Below are positions 16,222 to 25,219 of a DNA stretch of 64,000 nt, in pieces. Source of the DNA: Longimicrobiales bacterium (GTDB lineage: Bacteria > Gemmatimonadota > Gemmatimonadetes > Longimicrobiales > Gaopeijiaceae); contig OX639991.1 in assembly GCA_951828585.1 (NCBI GenBank), forward strand, positions 62,001 through 126,000, written 5' to 3'. Position 1 is the stretch's first letter, and each line of letters opens with the position of its first letter. A model generated the notes under the pieces. The model saw only the letters and a list, made by a program, of their open reading frames with translations, searched no databases and had not been told where the DNA came from. A program made the translations under genes and the position numbers.

Positions 16222-18369
16222 TCACCCCACCCCGAACAGCTTCAGCCGCTCCCCGTACCGGCGCTCCAGCACCAGCCGCACCAGCGCGTTTTCCTCCCTG
16301 GCCAACTCGGGATCCGCGTCTACAATCCCCCGCGCCCGCTCCCGGGCCGGACCCACCAGATCACCGTGCACCAGGATGTCGGCAAAGCGCAGCCCTGTCC
16401 CGTGCCCATGCTGCTCGGCGCCGAAGAAGTCGCCCTGGCCGCGAATCCTCAAATCGGCCGCGGCGATCTCGAAACCGTCGTTGGTGCGGGCGAAGACGTC
16501 GAGGCGCTCGCGGGCGGCCGAACCCCCCCCACCCTCCCCCGCCCCGCCCGGGATCACCACGCAGAGGCCGCCCCGGTCCCCCCGCCCCACCCTGCCCCGC
16601 AGCTGGTGCAGCTGCGACAGCCCGAACCGCTCCGCGTTCTCGATCACCATCACCGTCGCGCCCTCCACGTCGATCCCCACCTCGATGACCGTCGTGGCCA
16701 CCAGCACCTGGATCCCGCCCGCCAGAAACGCGCGCATGATGCGGTCCTTCTCGTCGGCCGGCATGCGGCCATGCAGGAGCGCGACCTCGCGTCCGGCGAA
16801 CTCGTCGCCGCGCAGCCGTTCGTACTCGGTCTCGGCCGCGCGCAGCTCCGCCTTCTCCGACTCCTCGATGACCGGGTAGACGACGTAGGCCTGCTCACCC
16901 CGGTCGAGCCGCCGCGCGACTTCGCGAAACACCTTCTCGCGCTTGTCCGGCCCCGCCAGACGGGTAACCACGGGACGCCGCCCGGTCGGCAGCTCGTCGA
17001 TCATGCTGATGTCGAGGTCGCCGTGCAGCGCCATGGCCAACGACCGCGGGATCGGGGTGGCCGACATGACCAGCACGTCGGGGGCCGGGTCGCGCTCGGC
17101 CAGGGCCAGCCGCTGGTGGACCCCGAAGCGGTGCTGCTCGTCGACCACCACCAGGCCGAGCGCGTCGAATTCGACCCCCTCCTGGATGAGGGCGTGTGTG
17201 CCGATCACCACTCGGGCCTCGCCGCCGGCCACGCGCGCCCGGGCATCTTCGCGCCGCCGTCCCGTCGCCGACCCGGTCAGGATCTCGACCCCGCAGGGCA
17301 TCCCCGCCAGGAACTCGCGAATGCGCGCGGCGTGCTGCTCCGCGAGAATCTCCGTGGGCGCCATGAGCGCGGCCTGATACCCCCCCTCGACCGCCAGCAG
17401 CATGGCGAAGAGCGCCACCAGCGTCTTCCCGCAGCCGACGTCGCCCTGCAGCATCCGGTTCATGCGGTGGGGCGAGGCCATGTCGGCGTAGATCTCGCGC
17501 AGCACGCTCACCTGCGCGCCGGTCAGGGTGAAGGGGAGGCTGTCGTGGAGCGCGCGAATGAGTTCGTTGGTGCGCTGGAATGCGATTCCGGGACGCTCGC
17601 GCGTCGCATGGTAGCGGACGCGCGCCTGCAGGAGCTGCAGGTAGAAGAGTTCGTCGTAGGCGAGACGGCGTTTGGCCGCGTCGACACGGTCGACGGAGGG
17701 GGGGCGGTGGAGGGTGGACAGCGCGTCCGCGAGGTCGCGGAGGCCGAGGGCGCGGCGGGTGGCGGGCGTGAGGTGGTCTTCGTCGCCGACGTGCCGCAGC
17801 AGCCACTCCAGGTTGAGCGAGATGACGCGCCGGAAGATCCACTGGGGGAGGTCCTCGGATGCGGGATAGGTGACGAAGATGGTGGGGGTGGTTGTAGGGG
17901 TGGCAGATATGGATGTATGGGTGCCGCTGGTGGCCTGGTCGGGGCCGGCCGCCGGCGCCCGCTGCAGCACCGTGTGTTCGCGGGGCTGGATCTGCCTGCC
18001 GTGGAAGAACTTCACCGGGCCGGTCACCAGGATGCGGTCGCCCACGCGCAGGGTGCGGTCCAGCCACGGCTGACCCGGCCAGGCGCAGGTCAGGATGCCG
18101 GTCTCGTCCTGCAACACGGCCTGGAAGATGCGCAGCCCCGAGCGCGTTGGGACGATGCCCTTGCTCTTCACCTTGCCCACGGCGGTCAGGTCCATCCCGA
18201 CTTCGACCCGTGCCAGGGGGGTGATGGTCGACGCGTCGTCGTAGCGCCTCGGGACGTGATAGAGGAGGTCGCGGGCGCACAGGATCCCCATTCGCTGGAA
18301 CGCCTCCGCCCTGCGGGGCCCGACGCCCTTCAGGAACTGGACGGGCTTGTCGAGCTGGGTGAGGCTCAT
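16222..18369 (-). CDS. recG: ATP-dependent DNA helicase RecG
   Basis: A branch-migrating helicase of 715 residues that remodels stalled forks and Holliday junctions. The N-terminus has a helix-hairpin-like VQFLKGVGPRRAEAFQRMGI, then the wedge OB domain (VGKVKSKGIVPTRS). Helicase motif I is GDVGCGKT near residue 306, motif II is the DEQH form (VVDEQHRFGVHQR) near 410, motif III MSATPIPRSLAM, and motif VI HQLRGRVGRGDRGG. A Thr/Ser-rich low-complexity insertion (HTSISATPTTTPTIF) sits in the OB region. The ATG is shared with the ftsY stop (ATGA). The frame is open further upstream, but that part is ftsY in another frame. Confidence 0.96.
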   Translation of the reverse strand: MSLTQLDKPVQFLKGVGPRRAEAFQRMGILCARDLLYHVPRRYDDASTITPLARVEVGMDLTAVGKVKSKGIVPTRSGLRIFQAVLQDETGILTCAWPGQPWLDRTLRVGDRILVTGPVKFFHGRQIQPREHTVLQRAPAAGPDQATSGTHTSISATPTTTPTIFVTYPASEDLPQWIFRRVISLNLEWLLRHVGDEDHLTPATRRALGLRDLADALSTLHRPPSVDRVDAAKRRLAYDELFYLQLLQARVRYHATRERPGIAFQRTNELIRALHDSLPFTLTGAQVSVLREIYADMASPHRMNRMLQGDVGCGKTLVALFAMLLAVEGGYQAALMAPTEILAEQHAARIREFLAGMPCGVEILTGSATGRRREDARARVAGGEARVVIGTHALIQEGVEFDALGLVVVDEQHRFGVHQRLALAERDPAPDVLVMSATPIPRSLAMALHGDLDISMIDELPTGRRPVVTRLAGPDKREKVFREVARRLDRGEQAYVVYPVIEESEKAELRAAETEYERLRGDEFAGREVALLHGRMPADEKDRIMRAFLAGGIQVLVATTVIEVGIDVEGATVMVIENAERFGLSQLHQLRGRVGRGDRGGLCVVIPGGAGEGGGGSAARERLDVFARTNDGFEIAAADLRIRGQGDFFGAEQHGHGTGLRFADILVHGDLVGPARERARGIVDADPELAREENALVRLVLERRYGERLKLFGVG

Positions 18370-19253
18370 GGTGCCGCTAAAACCGCTTGGACGAAATCGT
18401 CCGGATCGAAGGGCTCGAGGTCCTCGACGCCCTCGCCCACACCCACCAGGCGCACCGGGATCCCCAGCTCCTCGCGCAGCGCCACCACGATGCCGCCCCG
18501 CGCGGTCGAGTCCATCTTGGCGAGCACGATCCCGGTGACGGTCGCGAACTTCGAGAACTCGCGCGCCTGCACCAGGCCGTTCTGGCCAACGGTCGCGTCC
18601 AGGACGAGCAGGGTTTCGTGGGGGGCGCCGTCGTGCCGCTGGCGAATCACCCGCTCGACCTTGGCGAGCTGCTTCATGAGGTTGCCGTGTGTGTGGAGGC
18701 GGCCGGCCGTATCGACCAACACCACGTCCGTGCCCCGGGCGGTGGCCGCGCTCAAGGCGTCGTACGCCACGGCGGCCGGATCCCCACCCGGCTTCCCCCG
18801 CACGAAACCGGCCCCCGCCCGCTCCGCCCACCGCTCGAGCTGCCGGGTCGCGCCCGCCCGGTAGGTGTCGGCCGCAGCCACGATCACACTCCGGCCCCCG
18901 GCCACCAGACGGTGCGCGATCTTCCCCACCGTGGTGGTCTTGCCGACCCCGTTGACGCCCACCACCAGGTACACGGTCGGGGCCGCACCGGCCACCGCCA
19001 GTCCACCCTCCGCGTCACCCTGGAAGACCGCCCGTATCGATTCGGCCAACACCCGCCGCAGCCCCTCCTCGTCCCCCACCCCTTCCCCCCGCGCCGCCTC
19101 CTCGACCGCCTCCACGAAGCGCTTGCTCGCCTGGACCCCGAAGTCGGCGGTGATCAGACGCTCCTCGAGATCCTCGAGCGCAGCGGCGTCGACCTTCGGG
19201 AAAGATCGCGGGATGATCCGCGCGACGGCTCGCCGCCAGAGGCTCCCTCTCAC
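18366..19253 (-). CDS. ftsY: Signal recognition particle receptor FtsY
   Basis: A 295-residue SRP GTPase that docks ribosome-SRP complexes at the membrane. The short helical N domain (about 1-85) precedes the G domain with P-loop GVNGVGKTT (99-107), the insertion-box segment VIVAAADTYRAGATRQLERWAERAG, DTAGRLHTH and the TKMDSTARGG-type motif (AKMDSTARGGIVVAL). The acidic A domain found in E. coli is absent, as in many bacteria. The start is a GTG at 19253 that forms GTGA with the stop of the upstream gene; a longer frame in this register has no FtsY homology. Confidence 0.96.
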   Translation of the reverse strand: MRGSLWRRAVARIIPRSFPKVDAAALEDLEERLITADFGVQASKRFVEAVEEAARGEGVGDEEGLRRVLAESIRAVFQGDAEGGLAVAGAAPTVYLVVGVNGVGKTTTVGKIAHRLVAGGRSVIVAAADTYRAGATRQLERWAERAGAGFVRGKPGGDPAAVAYDALSAATARGTDVVLVDTAGRLHTHGNLMKQLAKVERVIRQRHDGAPHETLLVLDATVGQNGLVQAREFSKFATVTGIVLAKMDSTARGGIVVALREELGIPVRLVGVGEGVEDLEPFDPDDFVQAVLAAP

Positions 19254-21190
19254 CGAAGTCCGGCCCGCCGCCGACCCACCCATTCGCAGCACAGCGCCGC
19301 CAGGATGACAAGGTAGAGCAGAGGCCAGGTGCGCAGCGGCCGGCCGCCTTCGAACGAAGCGCCACCCGGGGCGGCCCGCACGGTCAGCTTCGCCGGATCG
19401 AGGGCGCGGTGCAGCATGTCGCCGCTGTAGGACGTGACCTCGAAATCGCCGCGGGTGGTGTCGGTGGCGGCCACCGTGTAGCCGTACCGGCCGGGAACCA
19501 GCGGGGGACTGGTGAAGAAGCCCTGCGCGGGAATCGCCACCGCCGAGTCCAGGACGACGGTCCCGGACCAATCGCTGACCGTGAGCGCCACCTCCTCGCC
19601 CTCGTAGCCGCCGCCCCGCCAGCGCAAGGCCACCCCGCGGGGCAGCATGGCCCCGATCGGCCGGACGCCGGGACCGGCGCCGAGCGGCTCGTCGGCCATG
19701 AGCCAGCCGCCAACCGCGGCCCACAGGCGGCGGTATTGCTCGCGGGGCTCACCGTCCCGAAAGGCCCAGCGCCAGAAGCCGCGGGCCAGCACCACCGCCG
19801 CCCGGCGGCGACCCTGCTGCCGGAGCACGAGCGCCGTCTCCGCGTCTCCCGCCCCTCCCAGGCGGACGTGCAGCGCCGATCCACCCTCCTCGTCGGCCAA
19901 TGGGAGGATGCCGGTCAGCGGCGGCAACCCGCCGGATGCGAACCGTCCGGCCTCTCCGGCAATGGGCGACGGCGGGGGGTCGTCCAGGTACCACTCGCCG
20001 GGCAGCGGACCGCCGGTGGCGACGCCCGCCATGGCCGCCCCGGCGCCGTCGCGGGCGAAGAGCAGGAGCCTGCGGGTGCGCGCGGTGGCCGGTTCGAGGA
20101 GCTCCACGGCCGCGGCGTCCACGCCCATGGCGACCACGATGCCGGCTCGTCGCAGCAGGCGCCGCAGGACATCGCCGTCGATCGGCCCGGCGCCACCTCC
20201 GGCCGGGACGTCCATGGGCTGAAAGCGGTCGGTTCCGGTGCGCAGAAACCCCCGTACGGGCAGTCCGGTGACCTGGTCGAGGGCGGGAAGCAAAAAGCGC
20301 GGTTCCCAGTCCGGGGCGAAGGAAACCAGCAGCACCCCGGTCTCTTCCGGGTCGATCTCCACGATCGCGGCCCGCTCGTCGTCCAGCGGGAAGGCGTCAG
20401 GGTGCTCGATGCGGGCCGTGACCCTGTGTTCCCCGGGCCCCAAAGCGGCCGCGGCGCCCAGGTTGAAGTTAGCCGTGGCGATCCCGCCGCCGGGCGCGGC
20501 CACGCGCAGGGCCGTGTGGGCCCGGCCGTCCACCGCGACTGCCACGGTGACGGAATCGGTGTCCGCCGTGCCCTCGACCTCGATGGATCCGCGCACGGTT
20601 TCGCCGCGCTCGGCCGAGGCCGGAAGAACCAGGCGGGCGAGTGCGAGGTTCGCGGCCGCGCGGGGCAGCGAGTCGACGTCGAGGCTGACACCCAGACGAC
20701 GTGCGATGGCGGTGGCCGCGACGGGGTCGGCCACGCGGCCGTCGGTCACCAGGGTGATTTGGCGGGCCCCCGCCTCGGCCGCGACCCGCACCGCGTTCGC
20801 CAGCACCGACTCCGCCCCGTCCGGTGCGGCTGCGTCCAGCGAGCCGGGGTCCCACGCGGCTGTCGCGGGACCGGCCACGAGAAGGCGTACGCCATCGCCA
20901 GCCAGCGCTTGCGCGCGCTCCACCGCCACCTCCCAGAGCGGAGTCCCATCCGCGGTGCCGGCCGACATGGACGCGCTCGCATCCAGAATCACAAACCGCG
21001 CGGGGGGGGCACCTGCCGGCGTGGTCGGGATCATCGGATTCCAGATGATCGCCACTACGCCGGCGACCGTCACAACGCGGGCCGCTAACAGTAGGGGCCG
21101 GCTCCGCACCGTGAATTCCCGTCGGTAGTAGACCCAGCCGCAGAAGCCTCCGGCCGCGAGGAGCAGGAGAAGCGCGGGTACCGGCGACAT
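19250..21190 (-). CDS. Membrane protein with von Willebrand factor A-like domain
   Basis: A 646-residue protein with two N-terminal transmembrane segments (about 4-20 and 33-51), an extracytoplasmic vWA-like domain starting at ARFVILDASASMS with the MIDAS-type DxSxS at D70-S74, long beta-rich regions, and a C-terminal membrane helix (LLYLVILAALCCEWV). This layout is that of BatA/BatB-related or glutamine-amidotransferase-like membrane proteins found in aerotolerance-type operons. No MoxR partner lies nearby. Its stop overlaps ftsY (GTGA), placing it at the end of the division cluster. The function is unknown; a role in envelope integrity is only a guess. Confidence 0.72.
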   Translation of the reverse strand: MSPVPALLLLLAAGGFCGWVYYRREFTVRSRPLLLAARVVTVAGVVAIIWNPMIPTTPAGAPPARFVILDASASMSAGTADGTPLWEVAVERAQALAGDGVRLLVAGPATAAWDPGSLDAAAPDGAESVLANAVRVAAEAGARQITLVTDGRVADPVAATAIARRLGVSLDVDSLPRAAANLALARLVLPASAERGETVRGSIEVEGTADTDSVTVAVAVDGRAHTALRVAAPGGGIATANFNLGAAAALGPGEHRVTARIEHPDAFPLDDERAAIVEIDPEETGVLLVSFAPDWEPRFLLPALDQVTGLPVRGFLRTGTDRFQPMDVPAGGGAGPIDGDVLRRLLRRAGIVVAMGVDAAAVELLEPATARTRRLLLFARDGAGAAMAGVATGGPLPGEWYLDDPPPSPIAGEAGRFASGGLPPLTGILPLADEEGGSALHVRLGGAGDAETALVLRQQGRRRAAVVLARGFWRWAFRDGEPREQYRRLWAAVGGWLMADEPLGAGPGVRPIGAMLPRGVALRWRGGGYEGEEVALTVSDWSGTVVLDSAVAIPAQGFFTSPPLVPGRYGYTVAATDTTRGDFEVTSYSGDMLHRALDPAKLTVRAAPGGASFEGGRPLRTWPLLYLVILAALCCEWVGRRRAGLR

Positions 21191-21254
21191 GGATCGGGAG
21201 GGAGTGGGGAGAAGGAGTTGTTCGATGGCCGGTCCGCCAGGGCGGCCGGTGGGT

Positions 21255-22553
21255 TCAGCGGCCTCCGCCGTTCAGGCCGGTGGCCGCCTGCTGTACCCGG
21301 AATGTCTCGGGACCGATGAGGCGGAGCAACAGGTCCAGGCGTTTGTCACGCTCCCGCCGCCACCTCTCCCGGTCGGCGGACGGAACGGGATCGCCCGCGG
21401 GCAGGTCGACCGCGAGCGGATCGATCGGCCGTCCACCCTGGTGCATTTCGTAGTGGAGATGGGGACCGGTAGCCATGCCCGTCATCCCCACATACCCAAT
21501 GACCTGGCCCTGGGCAACGCTCGAAGCGACCGCGGTGCCGCTCGCCCATGCCCTGAGGTGCGCGTAGCGGGTCAGGTAGCCGTTGGCGTGGCGCACGTCG
21601 ATGAACCGGCCATAGCTGTCGCTCACCTCCCTCCTGGCAATCACGCCCTTTCCGGTGGCCTCGACGGGAGAGCCGGAATCGGCCGCGTAGTCTACTCCCC
21701 TATGGGCACGCCAGGTGCGCAGGATGGGATGGAAGCGCCGGTTGGTGAAGCGCGACGAGATGTAGGCCAGCCGCAGCGGTTTCTTGAGAAAGGCGCGCCG
21801 CACGGACTGCCCCTCCAGGTCGTACCAGTCGCCGGAGTCGTCGCCCTCCGGCCTGAACCAGATGGCGTACAGTGACCGGCCCCGGTTGACGAGTTCGGCC
21901 GCCAGGAGCCGGCCGGTGCGCATGCTGCCGTCGGGTCGCCGTTCCCGCTCGAAGGCGAACCGGAAGGAGTCGCCCACCCTCAGTTGGCGGGAAAAGTCGA
22001 TCTGCCACTGGAAGACCCGGTCGAGACGCGCCACGACCCGGTCCCGGTCCGCCGAAGGCGCCGATTCGAGTTCGGCCAGGCTGACCACGGCAGTCCAGAG
22101 ACTGCTCCGGATCTCCCCCGCGGCGAGGAGCGTGTCGGTCGTGGTGGCGATGGTGACGGTGGAAGACCGCCAGCCGCCGCCCGCGCGTTCAAGGTGGACG
22201 GTGCGGTCGCGGTCGAGGCCGACTTCGACCCGGGCGAGGCGTTCGGGGTCCCCACGCCAGCGCATGTGAACCTCGGTCCCGGATCGTATGCGCCGGGGAT
22301 TGGCCTGTTCGCCGAATGCGAGGAGAAGATTATGGTGGTCCGAGGGCTCCAGCCCCCTGGCCCACAGGATCTGCCCGAAGGTGGTACCCGAAGCGATCTC
22401 GTGCACTTCGACCCGCTCCGGAACGCGGGCGTGCACCGCGTCCAGCAGGCCGGCCTCCGGCGTACGGTCGCACGCACCCAGCCCAAGGGCAACGACGAGC
22501 GCCCCGGCCGCGCGCGAGGCGACCGGGGGTGCAAAGCCCGTCCATGGGGACAC
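21255..22553 (-). CDS. M23 family metallopeptidase (LytM-type), lipoprotein
   Basis: A 432-residue envelope protein with a lipobox-like LGLGAC (Cys 28), a LysM/OapA-like region (EIASGTTFGQILWARGL), a beta-rich middle, and a C-terminal M23 domain with zinc motifs HRGVDYAA, a YGRFIDVRHANGYLTRYAHLRAW core and HLHYE. This is the MepM/NlpD-type architecture of peptidoglycan endopeptidases and amidase activators. All zinc ligands appear intact, so it is probably catalytic. It lies 23 nt downstream of ftsZ and on the same strand, which suggests a role in septal peptidoglycan splitting. Confidence 0.88.
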   Translation of the reverse strand: MSPWTGFAPPVASRAAGALVVALGLGACDRTPEAGLLDAVHARVPERVEVHEIASGTTFGQILWARGLEPSDHHNLLLAFGEQANPRRIRSGTEVHMRWRGDPERLARVEVGLDRDRTVHLERAGGGWRSSTVTIATTTDTLLAAGEIRSSLWTAVVSLAELESAPSADRDRVVARLDRVFQWQIDFSRQLRVGDSFRFAFERERRPDGSMRTGRLLAAELVNRGRSLYAIWFRPEGDDSGDWYDLEGQSVRRAFLKKPLRLAYISSRFTNRRFHPILRTWRAHRGVDYAADSGSPVEATGKGVIARREVSDSYGRFIDVRHANGYLTRYAHLRAWASGTAVASSVAQGQVIGYVGMTGMATGPHLHYEMHQGGRPIDPLAVDLPAGDPVPSADRERWRRERDKRLDLLLRLIGPETFRVQQAATGLNGGGR

Positions 22554-22576
22554 CCTCTCCCCGCGGCGGCGTTTCC

Positions 22577-23926
22577 TCAGGCTTCCAACCTCTTGATGAA
22601 TGTGGGCAGCTCAAGCTCCCTGGAGTCCATGACCTCGGAGTGGCCCCGGTGGCTGCCGCCCAGCGACGGGCGCGCGACCGAACCTCCCATGGGGCGCGAG
22701 GAACGGCTCGTGTCCATGTTCGCCCGGCGGCCATCCATGCCCATGCGGCTGCCCGCGGCGGCACGTGGTGTCTCCATGTTGGACCCGTGGAGGGGCTGTT
22801 GCGTTGGCGCGCCTGCTGCGAACTGCCGGTGTTCACCCCTGTTTGCGCGCTGCCCGATGGTCGGCGTCTGCACCGGGTCGACCCGCCCGCCGCCCACCGC
22901 GCGCAGACCCGCCTGCTGATGCCTGGCCGCACCGAATACGGGCTGGATGACGGCTTCTTCCTCCGGTTCTTCCTCGAAGCCGGTCGCGATGAGGGTGACT
23001 CTGAGTTCGCCGTCCATGGACGAATCGTGCACGGCGCCGAAGATGATCTCGGCCTCGTCGCCCACCTCGTCCTGGATCATGGTCGAAATCCCGGTCACTT
23101 CGTCGATGGTGAGGTCCGAGCCACCGGTGATGTTGATCAGCACGCCCTGCGCACCCCGGATCGAGACGTTGTCCAGGAGCGGAGACGTGACGGCGTCGCG
23201 GGCCGCCTTGAGGGCGCGGTTTTCGCCGCGGCCCACTCCGGTGCCCATCAGCGCGGCGCCGCACGAGGACATGATCGTGCGCACGTCGGCGAAGTCGACG
23301 TTGACCTCGCCGCTGACCCGGATCAGGTCGCTGATCCCCTGGGTGGCCTGGAGGAGCACCTCGTCGGCCTTCTTGAGTGCGTCCCGGAAGGAGGTGCCCT
23401 TGCCGACAACCGAAAGGAGGTGCTCGTTCGGCACCACGATCATGGTGTCGACGGTGCGGGCCAGCTCCTCCAGCCCCTGCTCCGCCTGGCGAAGTCGCTT
23501 CTTGCCCTCGAAACGGAAGGGGCGCGTGACCACCGCAATCACGAGTGCACCGAGTTCCATGGCCATCTCGCCGATGACCGGGGCGGCGCCGGTACCGGTG
23601 CCTCCGCCCATGCCGGCGGTGATGAAGACCAGATCGGCCCCCTCGATCGTGCTACGCACTTCATCGGCGTCTTCGGAGATGGCCTGGCGGCCGATTCCCG
23701 GCCGCGCGCCGGCGCCCAGACCCTGGGTGAGCCGCTTGCCGAGCTGGATGGCGGTCGGGGCCTTCGAAGCGGCGAGCGCCTGGGCATCGGTGTTGGCCGA
23801 GATGAATTCGACGCCTTCCAGCTTCTCGTCGATCATCCGGTTGACCGCGTTGCCGCCGGCGCCTCCCACGCCGATGACACGCATCAGGGCCCGGTTTCTC
23901 GGGGCTTCGTCGAGTTCGAAAATCAT
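22577..23926 (-). CDS. ftsZ: Cell division protein FtsZ
   Basis: The tubulin-like GTPase of the Z ring, 449 residues from the chosen start. The N-terminal nucleotide-binding part has VIGVGGAGGNAVNRM and the signature GGGTGTG at 107-113; the T7-loop part is NVDFADVRTIM. A Gly/Arg/Gln-rich linker of roughly 110 residues leads to the conserved C-terminal peptide (ELELPTFIKRLEA), which binds FtsA. An in-frame ATG at 23980 would add 18 residues; ATG at 23926 is chosen because AAAGGAG lies 8 nt upstream and MIFELDEAP fits the family start. A palindrome precedes the Shine-Dalgarno. Confidence 0.98.
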   Translation of the reverse strand: MIFELDEAPRNRALMRVIGVGGAGGNAVNRMIDEKLEGVEFISANTDAQALAASKAPTAIQLGKRLTQGLGAGARPGIGRQAISEDADEVRSTIEGADLVFITAGMGGGTGTGAAPVIGEMAMELGALVIAVVTRPFRFEGKKRLRQAEQGLEELARTVDTMIVVPNEHLLSVVGKGTSFRDALKKADEVLLQATQGISDLIRVSGEVNVDFADVRTIMSSCGAALMGTGVGRGENRALKAARDAVTSPLLDNVSIRGAQGVLINITGGSDLTIDEVTGISTMIQDEVGDEAEIIFGAVHDSSMDGELRVTLIATGFEEEPEEEAVIQPVFGAARHQQAGLRAVGGGRVDPVQTPTIGQRANRGEHRQFAAGAPTQQPLHGSNMETPRAAAGSRMGMDGRRANMDTSRSSRPMGGSVARPSLGGSHRGHSEVMDSRELELPTFIKRLEA

Positions 23927-23944
23927 GGTCTCATCTCCTTTGTT

Positions 23945-23958
23945 GGGACCTGGGTCCC
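23945..23958 (-). promoter_or_regulatory. Palindrome upstream of ftsZ
   Basis: GGGACC-TG-GGTCCC is a perfect 6-bp inverted repeat lying in the 66-nt ftsA-ftsZ gap, a few bases upstream of the AAAGGAG Shine-Dalgarno. This is one of the few junctions in the cluster that is not a stop-start overlap. In RNA it could form a hairpin next to the ribosome site or mark a processing point; as DNA it could be an operator. Function inferred only. Confidence 0.35.
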
Positions 23959-23992
23959 GTGGGTAATCCGCAGTCTGCATCCGTGTTCGAAA

Positions 23993-25219
23993 TCAGAAGA
24001 ACTCCTTGAGCCACGCCCCCATCCTGGTGACCATTCCCGACGCCACCGTGGAAACGCCGCCTCCCGTATCCATGAAGTAGTCCGCCCCGTGGAGGGCCAG
24101 CCCCGCCGCCGTGGCGTACCCGGGCCCGTCCACCACGTCCATGAGCCCCGAGAGGCCCTCTCCCGGCACCCCGATCCGCACCGGCGCCCCGAATGACTTC
24201 TTGGCCACCGCGAGGATCCCCGGCGTCACCGCCACCCCTCCCGTGATCACGACGCCCGCGCCCATCGACACCTGCGGAAAGACATCCTGAAGCCTCCGGT
24301 TGATCCGCCGGAACATGTTCTCCAGGCGCTCCTCGACGAGCCCCTCCACCATGCCGCGCGAAACCTCGCGACGGCTTCCGTTCGTGCGCGGAAGCTCCAC
24401 CAGCTCGTCCGGGTCGAGGCCGCGGGCGTGCGCGGCCCCGTGCAGTTCCTTGATCCTGCGCGCCTCGGCAAAAGGGACCGAGAGTCCCCGGATCAGGTCG
24501 CTGGTGATCGCGTTCCCCCCGAACGGGAGCACTTCGAGGTGGCGGATCCTTCCTTCGTAGTGAACCGAAAAACCGGTGGTGGCACCGCCCATGTCCACCA
24601 TGGCCACGCCCAGTTCGCGTTCGTCCTCGGCCAGCACCGCGCGCGAGGCCGCGATCGGTTCCAGCACCGTGTCCTGGACCCGGTACCCCGCCCTCTCCAC
24701 CCCGCGCACGATGTTGCCCACCACCGCCGAGCAGCCCGTCACCAGGTAGAGTTCGGTCTCAAGGCGCGTGCCCGACATGCCGACCGGGTCCTTGATGCCC
24801 CCCTGGTTGTCGACGAAGTAGTTTTGCGGAATGGCGTGCAGCAGTTCCCGGTCCCTGATCACCGGCACGGCCCGCGCCACCGCGTGCACCCGCTTCACGT
24901 CGCTGGAAACGATCTCGCGCGCGGCCACCGCCACCACGCCCACCGACCGATTGGCGTCGACGTGTTCGCCCGAGACCCCGACGTAGACCCGGTCGACGCG
25001 CATTCCCGCCATCAGCTCGGCCTCCTGGAGCGCGCGGCGGGCGGTGTCCGTCGCGGCCTCGAGGTCGGTCACCTGGTCCTTGCGCACCCCGTCGGTGGGC
25101 GTGCGCCCGACGCCCAGCACCTTGACCTCGGGGCGGTGGAATTCCCGCACGCATTCGCCAATGACGGCCCGGGTGTAGGTGGACCCGATGTCGAGGCCGG
25201 TCACCAGAATCGATTTCAT
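23993..25219 (-). CDS. ftsA: Cell division protein FtsA
   Basis: An actin-fold ATPase that tethers FtsZ to the membrane, 408 residues. It has the phosphate-1 motif VTGLDIGSTYTRAVI, the 1C subdomain region (AVIGECVREFHRPEVKVLGVGRTP), phosphate-2 VAMVDMGGATTGFSV and adenosine motif VVITGGVAVTPGI. The C-terminus ends MGAWLKEFF, an amphipathic membrane-targeting helix. The ATG overlaps the ftsQ stop (ATGA) and has GGAGG 9 nt upstream. The frame is open further 5', but that stretch is ftsQ in another register. Confidence 0.97.
   Translation of the reverse strand: MKSILVTGLDIGSTYTRAVIGECVREFHRPEVKVLGVGRTPTDGVRKDQVTDLEAATDTARRALQEAELMAGMRVDRVYVGVSGEHVDANRSVGVVAVAAREIVSSDVKRVHAVARAVPVIRDRELLHAIPQNYFVDNQGGIKDPVGMSGTRLETELYLVTGCSAVVGNIVRGVERAGYRVQDTVLEPIAASRAVLAEDERELGVAMVDMGGATTGFSVHYEGRIRHLEVLPFGGNAITSDLIRGLSVPFAEARRIKELHGAAHARGLDPDELVELPRTNGSRREVSRGMVEGLVEERLENMFRRINRRLQDVFPQVSMGAGVVITGGVAVTPGILAVAKKSFGAPVRIGVPGEGLSGLMDVVDGPGYATAAGLALHGADYFMDTGGGVSTVASGMVTRMGAWLKEFF

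Noticed and set aside
22316-24196. 626-codon plus-strand frame
   Set aside because: Antisense to ftsZ and the M23 gene; its product has no recognisable domain.
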